A DNA stretch of 64,000 nt, from contig OY821745.1 of NCBI GenBank assembly GCA_963682055.1, forward strand, positions 2,239,501 to 2,303,500, given 5' to 3'. The translations under genes and the position numbers were made by a program. The notes beneath the pieces are model-generated. The model worked only from the letters and a program-made list of their open reading frames with translations, was not told the origin of the DNA and did not search any database. This document shows, piece after piece, positions 34,801-46,789 of the stretch; positions within the stretch are counted from its first letter, which is position 1, and each line of letters opens with the position of its first letter. Origin of the DNA: Primula veris (lineage: Eukaryota > Streptophyta > Magnoliopsida > Ericales > Primulaceae).

Positions 34801-37800
34801 GCGATTAGGGTTCGCTGACTTTCAGTTCAGTTATTTAAGACTGTAAGTTTGGTTTTGCAAGCTAGTATTTGGAAATGTCAAATTTATTTATGAATGTATG
34901 TTTGTATGTAATGGTGGCCATGGCGATTAGGGTTTATTGAGTTTGAATACACTTAAATGGGGTGACGTAATTTTGGATTTGCCAATGAGAATACAGAAAT
35001 GTTCATTTTTTTGTTTTGAATTATGGGGTTTATGAAGGATCGATGTACTTTAAAACGTGCATTTAATTTTGCTCAATAGAAGTCCGCTTAGCTATATTGA
35101 TTTTGTGTATTGAGCAGTAAAATCTTTGTCAATTTAGTTAGGGTTTGTTCGCAGTCCAGTACGAGATGGAATCATAATAAGATAGTGTCATGCTCAAAGA
35201 ACAATAATACGGTAGTTTTTAGAAGGGTTCTCAACTTCCAGTGACGTAATTGTCGTTATGACGCCTATGCGGTTTCTTGATTGATTGATGATGCGACTAT
35301 GACAGCACGTTTTTTTGGCTATTTAACGAATCATATTCTTTCCTTGAAATGGGATGAGTTTCTGATATTAAGCATGTCAAATTGTCCTTTTCCCCCCTGG
35401 ACAATGTTGGACTTATTGTTGACTTTACAACTTTACTTGTTATGTTTGCCCTCTCTTTATCTGCATGATGCTCTTAAGTGTTGTTATTTCCAAATATCCA
35501 CTGAAGCAGATTTATCCGAATCACAAATCATGGTTTCCAGTCTTTTCAAGAAGACAAATTACTGTTTCCAGTCTTTTCAAGAAGCAAAACAGTTTCTTGG
35601 CCTGATATCATTTTTGAAAGTAAGTTTTGTGTGAACCCGGTGCACTATATTTTAGTATGCCCACCCAATACAACCCCAACACATAATTGGGGAATTCTTG
35701 TGAAGCCCAGCCTAATATTTAAAGAAAAATGAAACAAAAAATGGCTATTGGTTTGGTGCACTAAATTTTGGGTTGAACCCAGCTTACCCAACAGTTTGCC
35801 CCATTTCCGTGTTTTCCTATCACTCTTTGGAGTTTGGAATCAATTCTTGTAGAAGCTGATATGCAAGTTGTTCTGTTCGTCTTTTCTTTCTCATGGGAAC
35901 ACCCAGTTTGTTTAATAATACCTAAATGGCCTGAAAACAAATACTGTGCCTTCTCATTCAGGAGCTTTACAAGCGTCACGTGGCGTCAAAAGAAACAAAC
36001 CCAGAACACGAGACGAACAAGGACTTTACGCAGTCTTTCAGTGCGATCCGTGATAGTCTACGCCAGCTCAGGGGCAACACTCCAAAACCAAAGGAGGGTG
36101 GATTTTCTCTCTCGAGTTTAAAAGATACCTTCGCTTCCCGTCCTGACCCAAGAAACCCCGGGCTTGTGATTGGTTCCCCGCAGAAGTTTCCGGGATCCGA
36201 GTTCTCAAAAAATATGATACAGAACGAGGAAGAGGATACCTCGCTCGCTATGAAGACGGCGTTTGTGAAAATGTATAGTTATAAAGAATTGGGGGAGAAG
36301 CTAAGGAAGTTGAGGCCGGAGGGGAAATCGGGAGGTGGTTTTTCGCTGGAGGAGTTGAACGAGAGGCTGGTTAAGTTGAGAGAGATGGAGGAGAGAGAGA
36401 GAGATTCAAAGATAGGGAATGAGGCTTTCAGGGACTTGAGAGCAAGCCTTGTCAAGATGAAGATTTCGGATAACAAGAAGACTAGTAAGTGTGTTCAGTT
36501 AGCTGTTATGTTAATAAATAAATGGAATTTAGCGTTGTTAGTACTTTTAGTCAAATTCGCCTCGTTTTATACTGTAATTTAACTCTGAAATGCTATCCCC
36601 CAAAATGGGTTTAATCCTTTATATAAAAGTTAGTTACTGTTCGTCTTATAATGCACAATCATGTCAATTGAAGTGCTTTTTCTGATATGTTTTGTATCTT
36701 CACGCTACATCCAGCTCAATATATTATCAGGCTATCACTGGAATTCTGGAACTTTGAAAGTCTTGTAGCATGGTGCTTTTTTAAAAGAATTTTTTTCGTT
36801 TCCCTTTATTTTAAAAACCATGCCATGTCGTCCATGCTTCACATGTTTTTTTTGTTGTGAATTTAAAGATTCCACGGCAATGGCGAGTTTGAGAATATTC
36901 CATTCCGATCTGAATATTACCTGGGGTGGATTATGCTTGTCAGTATTTAGTATTATGATAAATTGTAGCACTTGGTTCTTTATAGCCTGTGATGATTCTT
37001 TTAGAGTGAACCAAAATAATCTATGTGAAAACATTTTGGTTTATTGAGCATATTCATTATTGCAGTGAAGCGAATTGATTTTCTCAACAATTTTGGCCAA
37101 ACTTCAACTCTTATGCTGGATCCACCAAAGGAGCACTTAGTTGAAAAGGCAAGTCATTTTCTTTCCTTTGTTCTCTGCGATGATTCTTTTTCACTTCTTC
37201 AATTGATATCTAGTTTAAAAACTCATTCAACCTCATTAGCTCACGATCTATATATTTGGTGGTCCCTCTCTCCATTTTTTTTTATGAAATACCCCGGTGT
37301 ATTTTGCATAATATTTGTTCCCTCTATCAGCTTATTCACAGGTTAGTACTTTCCAGCATCATATATAAACGTACATTTATTACGTACAATAATTAAATTG
37401 GGTATGTAACTGTTTGGCCCACTGCTGTCGGAAGTTAAGGTTCTTTTTTATGGATTTGTATCTTTAAGTTCGGGGCTAAGAAAAAGAAAAAGTACCTTGG
37501 ATTCGTATTCACCATTTTTTGTATGCCCACTTTTTCATGGTAGCTTTATCCATATCTTTTTGTTGTCCTTAATTGTAGGGTTTCCTTGATGCGAACATAC
37601 AGTATTTTGCTCTTATGGCTGCTGTCATACCATTTTTAAAATGTCTCTAGTTTGTCTTCTATGCTCTAGCTCCCTTAGTGTAAGTCTTAATAATTTAATC
37701 CTTTTGTTTTGCACAGTACTTCCATCCAGATAACATGTCATCAGCTGAGAAACTGAAAATTGAGCTTCAAAAAGTCAGAGATGAGTTTAAAATGTCAGAA

Positions 37801-39724
37801 TCAGATTGCGGCTCTGCTCGTGTTCAAGGTATATCACTATAGTACTACCATTTACCTATGGCTTTCCAATTAATAAATAACTTGAGGTTCAGACCATGTT
37901 ATTTGTAAACCGTAGTATTAGTTTCATTTACCGATGGCTTTCTGATATATAAAAATCTCTTGAGGTTAATGCCATTTTTTTGCATCAGTTTTTTAAAAAT
38001 TGTCTGAGTTGCTTTGTTATATTGTTGCACTAGACTTATCCTTTTCTTTGGTGCTTTTCCTTTTCCTTTGCTTATCAAAGTTTTCTTGTTTTTATCCTTG
38101 CAAACCAGGGTTTCTTCACGTGTAAAGAACTCCATGTATGCTTTCGACATAACCTTTTTATTAATGTTGGAACTTAATTTTGGAAAACCCAAGAACAGAA
38201 AACAGAACACTGTTTGATTCTTGGTTACAGTCCCATTATGTAGAAATTAAGTGGTTACATTTGATAAATATCTTGTGGTAGAATCTCTTTTGGTGGAAGG
38301 TAACGAGGTAGTGTTTCTTTTTCTCTGGGTATTTCTGGAGCTACTATTTTTTTGAAGCTATTGGGGCTAGTAGTTGCTTCTCTTCTTTTGCTGTTTCATA
38401 CAAATTAATTTTTTAATTTTTTTTGCAGTGGCACAACTAACAACAAAGATCAAGCATCTCGCCACTGCATTACACCCAAAGGTGATTATGTTGACTAATC
38501 CTTTCCATTTTGGAGTGTTTAAGGGGTCAACATTAAGGGAATTGTTGCTTAACAAATGTTGGTTTTGACCTGCAAAATTTTAAAAGGCGAGGACACAGAA
38601 ATCAGTTGGAAAGAAAAACAAAATGATTGTTTGCATCTTAGTTGTAAACTTCATGATATTCTTTTGAAACCCAAATTTCTGAAGAATAATAACATTCGAT
38701 TTGTCATGAATAAGTACCATGTTAAATTTACAGCCGTGTCATAAAAAAAACTACCCACTATTATCATATTGAAGTTTACAAGAATTTTGTCCTAGAGGAC
38801 AGTCAATGTAGAGTGTTTGGCTATTAGCTCTAAACTGTTCTGAGACATATCTTTCCATGGACCTACAAGGACGAGTAGGCTGATGATAAGCATAGTACGA
38901 TAGATATTTGAACCATTTCAATGTTAAAAATAAGATATACTCCCTCCGTTCCTATTTAATTGTCCATTACGAAACTACGTGCAATTTTGACCGGCTTATA
39001 ACTTCTATCAAAATAGTCAAAATGATTTTTTTTTTAAATCTAATCATAAAATTTAACATTTGAACTATATGATCAACTTTTGAAAATTTTCATTCCGACA
39101 ATTTTGATAAAAGTTTTTGGCCGGTCAAAATTGCACGTAGTTTCGTAATGGACAATTAAATAGGAACGGAGGGAGTATTACATATGCATACATTCCACAA
39201 CAAATTTAGTATTTGATTATGGTGGTGGCTTGATCAGTGAAGACTACTTTTCATCATAGATTTGTACCTGAACTGTAATCCTTAGTTACACATCGTGTTT
39301 TTATCCACCCTTGATTCTTTTTTTTGTTAAAAATGTTATTGTCATATTTAATTATTTATCACCATTGGTATGCCTGTTAACATCCTTACCTTTAGCTTCT
39401 GCATAACAACGATTCATCCATGTGTTTTGACTCCTAATTCTGTCGCTAAGATCCTCAATATAATATGCTGTCTATATTTAATATTCTCTATTCGTATTTG
39501 AATTATGCTACCATATCTTTTTCCTTGTGGGTTATTTGTGTTGAGTAAATTTGCTTATTTTGTAATACTTTTTCCTGCAGGACAAGCACTCACGAAAAGG
39601 CCTCAAAGGAATGATCGAACAACGGAAAAAATTGTTGAAGTATCTAAGAAGAACTGATTGGGACTCGTACACCCTCGTTCTCTCCAAATTTAACTTGAAA
39701 GACAAGCCCGATTATAAGAACTAG
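31876..39724 (+). CDS. uS15m: Mitochondrial small-subunit ribosomal protein uS15m
   Basis: Six exons join in frame: 31876-32217, 35962-36484, 37066-37148, 37717-37828, 38429-38481 and 39581-39724. The total is 1257 nt, 418 aa. The N-terminus MARTATSLKLRPTAINPAFL with following Ser-rich HFSSSLSSSSS is basic and acid-free, a classical mitochondrial targeting sequence. A long plant-specific extension (to about residue 310) precedes the S15 domain. The rRNA-binding helices are clear in exons 4-6: QLTTKIKHLATALH, then DKHSRKGLKGMIEQRKKLL and KYLRRTDWDSY. Bacterial S15 binds 16S rRNA early in small-subunit assembly; here the role is in the mitoribosome. Intron 3 uses a GC donor (AAG/GCAAGT) with a normal AG acceptor. 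Intron 1 holds the fused splice-site array. A close relative is At1g15810/At1g80620, from memory. Confidence 0.92.
32062..32134 (+). repeat. 30-bp in-frame tandem repeat inside uS15m exon 1
   Basis: CCACGTCAGCAGTT(T/C)GGG plus (A/C)G(G/A)CAGGAGATG is repeated twice and begun a third time, encoding PRQQFGRQEM units (residues about 63-86). This lies in the variable extension behind the targeting sequence, so copy number is probably not critical. Confidence 0.9.
32203..34735 (+). repeat. ~14-copy tandem array of fused acceptor-donor splice sites in uS15m intron 1
   Basis: The real exon 1 end reads TCTCTTTTCAG/GTAATC (boundary 32217/32218). The intron then repeats a unit of about 175 bp (128-219) that carries the same junction. 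CAG/GT boundaries fall after 32436 (TAG), 32603, 32774, 32935, 33139, 33319, 33849, 34249, 34402 and 34556. Decayed copies are near 33670 (CAC/GTG), 34121 (CAG/TTA) and 34728 (CAG/TGA). Units share ACGTGGCAATTAGGGTTTT, then TTGCTTAGGATTA, GGTACTGAAATTG, a TATG/TGTG-rich stretch, a CCCGTCTCTTTTCAG block, GTACTGAATTTGGATTTAAT and AGAAAATGTTAAATTTATG. CTGAAAT sits about 35-45 bases before each CAG, a plausible branch-point distance. Confidence 0.9.
34025..34042 (+). repeat. Poly(G)18 run in uS15m intron 1
   Basis: Eighteen consecutive G within one unit of the intronic array, on the transcribed-sense strand. Such a run is rare in AT-rich plant DNA, could form G-quadruplex structures and is prone to length error in sequencing. 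Confidence 0.85.
38940..39175. mobile_element. Stowaway MITE in uS15m intron 5
   Basis: A 236-bp element with perfect 13-bp terminal inverted repeats CTCCCTCCGTTCC/GGAACGGAGGGAG and TA on both sides (38938-38939, 39176-39177). It shares most of its interior with the copy at 24913-25153, including TGCAATTTTGACCGGCTTAT and TTTTCATTCCGACAATTTT. Located between exons 5 and 6, clear of the splice sites. Confidence 0.95.
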
Positions 39725-40846
39725 ATAAATTCGTATTGTTGTACCATGCCCTTGTTTGATGGCAGCCTCAAGACTTTTGTTTTTTGCATGAAGTGGACTG
39801 CATTTGGTTGACCAGCAAAAAAGGCGTGGTTTTCTGGAAATGTAGCCTTAAAAAGCTAGGAGTTTAAGCTGGATGAACCTTGTTATCTTCTGAAAGTTAG
39901 ATGAGATAATCAAAGCTTATTTGCTTACCCACCTCACTTGTGTCATTTGTGGACCATAGAACTTAATATTTCATTTTTGTTCCCTTCAGGCGTTGACTGT
40001 TTTGAGGTTATCTGTATGCTTACTCTATTGTTTTTGATGATGCTGATCATTTTGCAAGTTTTCTATTAATAAGAAGAGTAATTATGTTATTGTGGGTATA
40101 GATTTTTTGTCATATTCACCTTATAAGGAATTGAGCTTGGATAATCTGCAGTCAACAAAACGGACTGCTATTTAGTAGTTCAAATTGACAGTCGCGACAA
40201 TTTCAACCTATCGGTCCAGGTCTTTTAAAACGGGCGTTCTATGTTGGATTATTCCTTGAATTTAGCCTAGCTGTTCATTTGAAGTGCTCGGTATGAGTTT
40301 TTTTTTTCCATACACCATACTGTATATATTTTGTCTGGTATGAGAAGGGGGAAAAGCAAAAGGAGTGGTACGTTTCTTTTCAGGATTTATTATTGCTGGT
40401 AATCCAATAAAGGTAACAGCATTACGATTATATTAACTTGTGAAGAATTATTTGGTTCAGTGTAGATTTTTTAGTTGGGAAAAAGAGGGGAAAATCAGGT
40501 GATTTGAATTAATGAAGTGGACCTAGTTACAGAAAAGCCTCGTATTTTCCCAACAAGCACAAAAAGGTTGATAATGTACGTGAATCCAGTTAATCCGTGG
40601 GCCATCTTCTTTTCATCTTTTGATAACTACCACATGATTGGTCTCCATTTCTTTAGCTTTTTTTATGGATAAAAAGTTTAAAAAAGCACTTTTTTTTTTC
40701 AATTTTCCTCTGCCAACTGTCCCCTTCTCTCGTTCTACTAACAAGAAATAGAGAGAAAGAGAAAAGACATTCAAACTTGAGGGTTTAAGAATATAGTTGG
40801 AAAACAACAAAGAAGATATTCAATCTCTTTTTTGCATAGTTTTGTA
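39725..40846. other. uS15m 3' flank and receptor-kinase promoter
   Basis: This 1.1-kb spacer separates two genes on the same strand. The first part is 3' UTR. A purine-rich leader (ATAGAGAGAAAGAGAAAAGA near 40748) precedes the kinase ATG. No repeat or RNA gene recognised. Confidence 0.5.
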
Positions 40847-43746
40847 ATGAACACACTTGGTTTTGTGTTCATGTTGTTATCCATTTGGGTATTGAGCTCC
40901 TTTTGGTTTTTAGCTTATTCAAGTGATGCTAGAGTGAACCCTTTTGTCTCTATCGACTCGGACCCGGTTATTCCGACTGAGACTGAACCGCCGATTTATT
41001 TAATTCCTTCTCAAATGGCACCTCAATCTACCGGTAATTTCTATCTGGAAAATGCTACCCTTTGTACATGTAGTGTAGAAGTAATGTAGATGCGTAAATA
41101 ACTAAATATGTTTAGGTATTGAATAAAAAAAATTCAGTACGTTTTGAGGAATGTTTTTTATAGTTTGAAGAATTATAAGCGTCTTCTCTTGTCGTAGGAA
41201 CTTTAGCTTCTAAATAAGTTCGCTTGCTTGAGGCTTAGTGAAACAACTGAGTTCATTCAGTTTAAACGTTTCAAGCGTTTTCAGATTGGAAAACCAAAAG
41301 AAGTCCAGTTCTTAAATCAACTATTCTACAGTTTATAAGCGAAAAGACAGACAAAATGAGCTTATAATTCGCAACCAGAATGTGCTTGAAAAATCGGAAC
41401 GGACTATTTCCTTCATTAGCTAACTAATTTCTTATTATTGAAGAGATAAATGTTGTAGTGGTACTTTGTCTGAGTTTATTATCTTTTTCTCAGGAGTAGC
41501 TGATGGTAGAGTAGCTCATCACCAGGAGATGAGCAAAACAATTCTAGTGACGCTTATTATCGCATCGAGTCTAGTTGCTGTAATTTTGTTATCTCTATTG
41601 TTGTTTCATCTCTTTAGAAAGACAAACATGAAGAACTCCAACTCGAAAAGCAAACCAGTTCAAGGTATATCATTGCTCGTTTGACTGTCACTTATAAGCT
41701 ATACACCGGCTTAACTGAGACTTGGGAAAAATGCTATTTTCATTCACCTTAAAACTTCTAGTTATTCAAGCTATTAAATGAAAAACGCAACTTTTAATTT
41801 GTTTGCTTCGTGTTATGACATGACTATTGGAAGTAATGTTATAGATGTCTAACTTTTTTTCCCTTTTCAAATGCCGATTTGAAGATTCAATCAAAGGACT
41901 TCCTTTAGGTCCAATTGTGGGTAAATTTAGCAAAAACGGCTCTGTTGCTTCAATCGAGTATCAGTTTTTAGTGGCTGCAACCAATGGTTTTGGGAAAGAT
42001 AACATTTTGGGTGAAGGCGAATTTGGATTTCTATATAAAGCGCAGTTCAAGAGTAATGTGCTAGCAGCTGTAAAAAGAATCGAAAGCGGAACGCTTGATG
42101 CTGAAAAAGAATTTCAGGTTAATAATAGTAAATGAATGCTATGAATACATCATGTTGTGTTTAGTTTCCATTGTTCTAATTCTTGGTCAGTTTTTTCTAA
42201 AATAATACTGTTTTTCATGTCAGAATGAAGTGGATTGGTTAAGCAAACTATCCCATCAAAATATAGTTTCTCTATTGGGTTACTGCTTTCGAAGCGATTT
42301 TAAGTTTCTGGTTTATGAGATGGTGCATAATGGGCCTTTGGAATCGCATCTCCATGGTAAGAAGTTTTTTTTTGAGAATGACAGTACTAAATTAATTATT
42401 TTATTTCGTTTATCCCAGATACCAAGTACTTCCCTTTTATCTTTTATTTCTTGTGTTTAATGTGTTAGGCCCATCTCATGGTTCAAACTTAACTTGGCAT
42501 CTACGCATGAAAATTGCTCTCGACATAGCAAGGTAAAAATATAATGCACCAGTTAAGCTTGTTTTATGAGTTTTGATATTTTAAAAAAGCCATAATATTG
42601 AGCATGTATAAATGATTGCTAGAGGGCTAGAATTTCTCCATGAACGATGCAACCCTCCTGTGATTCATAGGGATCTCACGTCATCGAATATTCTTCTAGA
42701 TTATAAATTCAATGCAAAGGTAAATATTTGTTAAATTGAAATTAAAATAGTACACTTATTATGACAATAGTCAATATTCTTGTTATGTTTCTAACTATAA
42801 TCGTTTTTATATTTGATTTTAGCTTTCTGCTTTTGGCCAAGCTATAGCTAGTGGAAGTCGAACCAAAGAGAATTTAAAGCTCTCTTTAACTATGGGATAC
42901 GTAGCGCCTGAGTACCTTTCGGATGGTATGGATAAGTTTTTTTTGTTCAAATGGCTGCTTTAATAAAGAACTGACATTAGAGCTTGCTTATGAAGTTCGG
43001 AGTGTTTGGTAACATCTTAAAAATCTTATGAATCAAACACCGCTAGTTTTTCTTAAGCAAAATTTTAAAAAAACTACTAATAAAATGCGAATAACGGGGC
43101 CATATCTTGCTTTTAAACCTCTACCTTTTTTTGTGATATGTTGGAGAAAAGGTAAGCAATGCCATTACGCCAATGAGCTAGTTACTTTTTTTTTCCAGGC
43201 AAACTGACAGATAAAAGTGACGTTTATGCATTTGGTGTTATTCTTCTTGAGCTTTTGACCGGGAGAAAAGCTTTCGAGAAAATAAGTTCACCTCAGCAGC
43301 AATCAATTGTTACTTGGGTTAGTTTTCAAATCAATATAAACCGGTTTAAGTTAAATTTCCCATTTTCTCATATCCTATTTCAAACCTTTTTTTGTAAACA
43401 GGCCATGCCTCATCTTTCGGACAGATTGAAGCTCCCGAGCATTATAGATCCTACAATTAGAGACACAATGGACTTAAAACACTTATATCAAGTAAGCCAG
43501 ACAGAACTTCTACTTGTTTTTCGTTTTGTCAATTTACTTGATAATCTTCATTTGATCAATTAAATCTGACCAATTACAATTTACTTATTATAGGTGGCTG
43601 CTATAGCTGTGCTCTGTGTACAACCAGAACCAAGTTACAGGCCTTTGATAACAGACGTTCTTCATTCGTTTATTCCTCTCGTACCACATGAGCTTGGTGG
43701 ATCTTTAAGAATTTCAGTACCAGTTGAAACTAGTAATAGTAACTAA
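40847..43746 (+). CDS. Receptor-like protein kinase, At1g80640-type, with DFG to AFG substitution (probable pseudokinase)
   Basis: Ten exons join in frame: 40847-41033, 41494-41664, 41885-42117, 42224-42356, 42469-42532, 42623-42719, 42823-42925, 43199-43317, 43402-43491 and 43594-43746, giving 449 aa. A signal peptide (about 1-30) and a short extracellular part without LRRs are followed by a transmembrane helix (about 78-101) and the kinase domain from about 160. The glycine loop GEGEFG (162-167), ATP lysine K183 in AAVKR, helix-C E199, HRD 278-280 and N285, and APEY are present. However, the metal-binding aspartate of DFG is alanine (LSAFGQ, A298, codon GCT at 42829), and the HRDLK lysine is threonine. 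SGT before LGYVAPEY is also changed ([11 protein letters not shown]). Otherwise it is intact, with the tail [20 protein letters not shown] and [18 protein letters not shown]. It probably signals at the plasma membrane as a scaffold. Exon 3's acceptor (after 41884) is the least certain. Confidence 0.9.
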
Positions 43747-44813
43747 TACATGCAATGTTGTAATGTTAAGAGTTATTGTTGGTCCCAAATGAAGCTATAC
43801 TGATCAAACCGGTGGGCAATGAAAAGCTCTTTACTTGTTGCGATAAGCTCTTTTATATGGGGGTCTAGTAGGTTTCTAATTCTACTTGATATTAATCAGG
43901 TTTTAGATAAGTGATTCATCAAGTGAATAGTGATCTTTAGTCTTTACTATACTTCTCCAAAAATTAACCTTCTCAGTCACTAATGTATTTTACAGTAATC
44001 AATGTTTCATCTTTGTTTTTCCCTTGAAATTTTGTACATAGGTCTATGCTTATAAATTACTCATGTTGCCAATTCATCTTTATGCACTTTCAATTCGTTT
44101 AAATTTCTTGGGCCATGGTTGTTCTATTCTCTAATGTTTTCTTGATTTGGGCCACGGGAAAAGGTTGTCTATGATAATTTTGGCAGTGACAGATTATACA
44201 CCAGCACTGCAATTTGAAATCATATCTATCAAGCCCATGTTTTATTATAGTTCAAGGATGACCAAAGAAAACAAAACAGGGCTGACCATTTACTAACCCG
44301 TCTCAAAAGTTCAGGTACGGGTCGGAACAAGTTTTATCGAGTCTAGGCTAGCTTTGATGGACCCTACGGCCCCTACCTTAGACCCTTAAGGGCCTGGGTA
44401 TACAAAACGGCCTATGTGCAAGTTTGGTAGTTTCGAGTCCGAGTTGGATCATGAGAATGAGAGAAATTTTCTTAGATTGTTTCTGTGTAGGCTCGAACCC
44501 GCACTCAAGTACGGGTAAGTGTGATTTTCTTTGATCATACTACTATAATTGATAAGATTTAAGAAAAACAAACATGAGAGTAACTAGCTGGTGACAATTT
44601 GGACTACAAGCTCTCTCATTTTGATTAAAAAAAAACTTATGGTTTTTTCCCCTCCAATATATCTTGATTAAAAGTTACAAATTTATCATTTTTTTTCATG
44701 TTACGAAAAATATGAAAAATCATATAGAATATCATGCCCTCTCATTTAGATTTTCTGCTCCGTCCCGGTCACATACTTAATAGTAATTAAGGTTCTATCA
44801 AAATTCATTGCGT
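43747..44813. other. 3' flank of the kinase gene and intergenic sequence
   Basis: The first part is likely 3' UTR. A GC-richer patch near 44290-44500 with GGTACGGGTCGG and CCGCACTCAAGTACGGGT looks like a transposon remnant but has no defined ends. Confidence 0.4.
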
Positions 44814-44821
44814 ATCTAAAG

Positions 44822-45305
44822 CAATGTTTTAAATAGCGTTACCGTTAACATAGCGTTTTTCCGAAAGCTATGCTAAAAGCGTAAATAGCGTAGCCACGAA
44901 GCGCTTTTAGGTGTGTTTTTTTTTACCTATATAATCATATAATTCAGATGATGATTATATTAACACACTTAAAAACTTAATCCTAAATTACAATATTATA
45001 ACTCATAAGAATATTATAACTCTTATTTATGTATACTTATGTAAAGAAATAAGTTGTGACAAAAAACGACGTAGTTTTATCCATTTTTCTAATAAAAAAA
45101 TATAATAAAAAACAAAAAAGAAACTCGCTTTTTACGTTTTTACTCACGCTATTTGCGTTTTTTTTCGCCTTTTCCGCTATACCTCTAAAATAGCATTGTT
45201 ACGTAGGCGATTTTTTTCCGCTAAGTGCTATTTGCACAACGTTACGCTACGTAGCGCGCTACTTAAAACAACGTTACGCTACGTAGCGTGCTGTTGAAAA
45301 CAGTG
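44822..45305. mobile_element. hAT-like MITE with perfect 8-bp target duplication
   Basis: A 484-bp element beginning CAATGTTTTAAATAGCG and ending in the complement of CACTGTTTTCAACAGCA. It is flanked by ATCTAAAG on both sides (44814-44821 and 45306-45313). Subterminal regions repeat AGCGTAAATAGCGTAGC-like units at the left and the palindromic ACGCTACGTAGCG twice at the right. The terminal CA(C/A)TGTTTT and 8-bp duplication point to the hAT superfamily. No coding frame. Confidence 0.85.
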
Positions 45306-45767
45306 ATCTAAAGTTCTAAACAAACAAAAGTTGTGCTTCAATTGTCGATAAGAGAACAATGAATACTACAAAGTCACAATGAGGGTCGGTTACCTCAAAT
45401 GTCTCTTTAGTTAATTTCTTGTTTCCAAATTTCTTTACATTCATATTTTGTCCACTTCTACGCAAGAACAAAATAGCAAAAATATACCATCCATGTGCAT
45501 GCAAACATGCAAATACTATTTTGAGAAAAAATGGCACCCCTACCTACTTAATAACGAAGATTATTATTAGTAGCTTTTGTAGCTTAAACCATGTGCCCCA
45601 TTTAATTTGTAACATGGTTGCACATGTCTAAGGCATGGGAATAGACTGCAATACGATAGTGAAAACACACAAATATTCTAGACATAATCCCTAATTATCT
45701 TCCCATGCTATAGTCCACACAAAAAAACATTGTGACAAATATAATTTTTACATCATGATATATACAT

Positions 45768-46789
45768 GGAAAATTGTTAAAATAGTATTGAACTTATTAA
45801 CTTTTAACGATCTGATACCCAACTTAACACTTTTTCTAATTCGATACATAACCTATACGTTTCGTTCTAATTTGTTATCCAATCTAACATTTTTTCTAAT
45901 TTGGTACGCGACATATATGCGTTAAAAATGAGAAAATTGTTAAAATGATACCCAACCTATTAACTTTTAGTGATTTGGTAACCAACCTAACACACTTTCT
46001 AAATTGGTACCCAACCTATACATTTTGCTCTAATTTGGTATCCAAACTAACACTTTTTTCTAATTTGGTACCCAACCTAACATTTTTTTCTAATTTGGTA
46101 CCCAACCTATGCGTTAAAAACCGATGATCGAAGACAGATTGAGTCCCTTAATTGGACTGTATACGTATAGGTTGGGTACCAAATTAGAACGAAACATATA
46201 CGTCGGGTACCGAATTGGAAAAAAGTGTTAGGTTGAGTACCAAATTAGAGCGAAATATATAGGTTAGGTACCAAATTAGAAAGTCTGATAGGTTGGGTAC
46301 CAAATCACTAAAAGGTGATAGGTTAGGTACCATTTTAGCATTTTTTCCGTTAAAAATCGATGATCGGAGACAAATTGAATCCCTTAATTGGACTGTATAC
46401 GTATAGGTTGGGTACCAAATTAGAACGAAACATATACGTCGGGTACCGAATTGGAAAAAAGTGTTAGGTTGAGTACCAAATTAGAGCGAAATATATAGGT
46501 TAGGTACCAAATTAGAAAGTCTGTTAGGTTGGGTACCAAATCACTAAAAGCTGATAGGTTAGGTACCATTTTAGCATTTTTTCCGTTAAAAATCGATGAT
46601 CGGAGACAAATTGAGTCCATTAATTGGACTGTATATGTATAGGTTGAGTAACAAATTAGAAAAAATGTTAGGTTATATACCAAATTAGAGCGAAACGTAT
46701 AGTAGGTTAGGTACCGAATTAGAAAAAATGTTAGATTGGATAGCAGATCATTAAAAATTAATAGATTTGGTACAATTTTTAACATTTAT
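45768..46789. repeat. 1-kb palindromic element built of GGTACC minisatellite units, copy 1
   Basis: The left arm (to about 46115) repeats units of roughly 33 bp such as CTAATTTGGTACCCAACCTA. The right arm carries the complement, TAGGTTGGGTACCAAATTAG. The right arm is itself a 236-bp tandem block: GATGATCG recurs at 46123, 46359 and 46595. Outer ends AAAATTGTTAAAATAGTA and the complement of AATTTTTAACATT pair, so the whole can fold back. Open frames rich in NLVPNLT are translations of the repeat, not genes. Confidence 0.8.

Noticed and set aside
35281..35634. 117-codon frame at the end of uS15m intron 1
   Set aside because: It contains a local TTCCAGTCTTTTCAAGAAG duplication, begins at a non-ATG codon and has no domain; it is ordinary intron sequence.
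40832..40846. Longer N-terminus for the receptor kinase from 40832
   Set aside because: It would start with TTG. The first ATG is at 40847 and already gives a good signal peptide.
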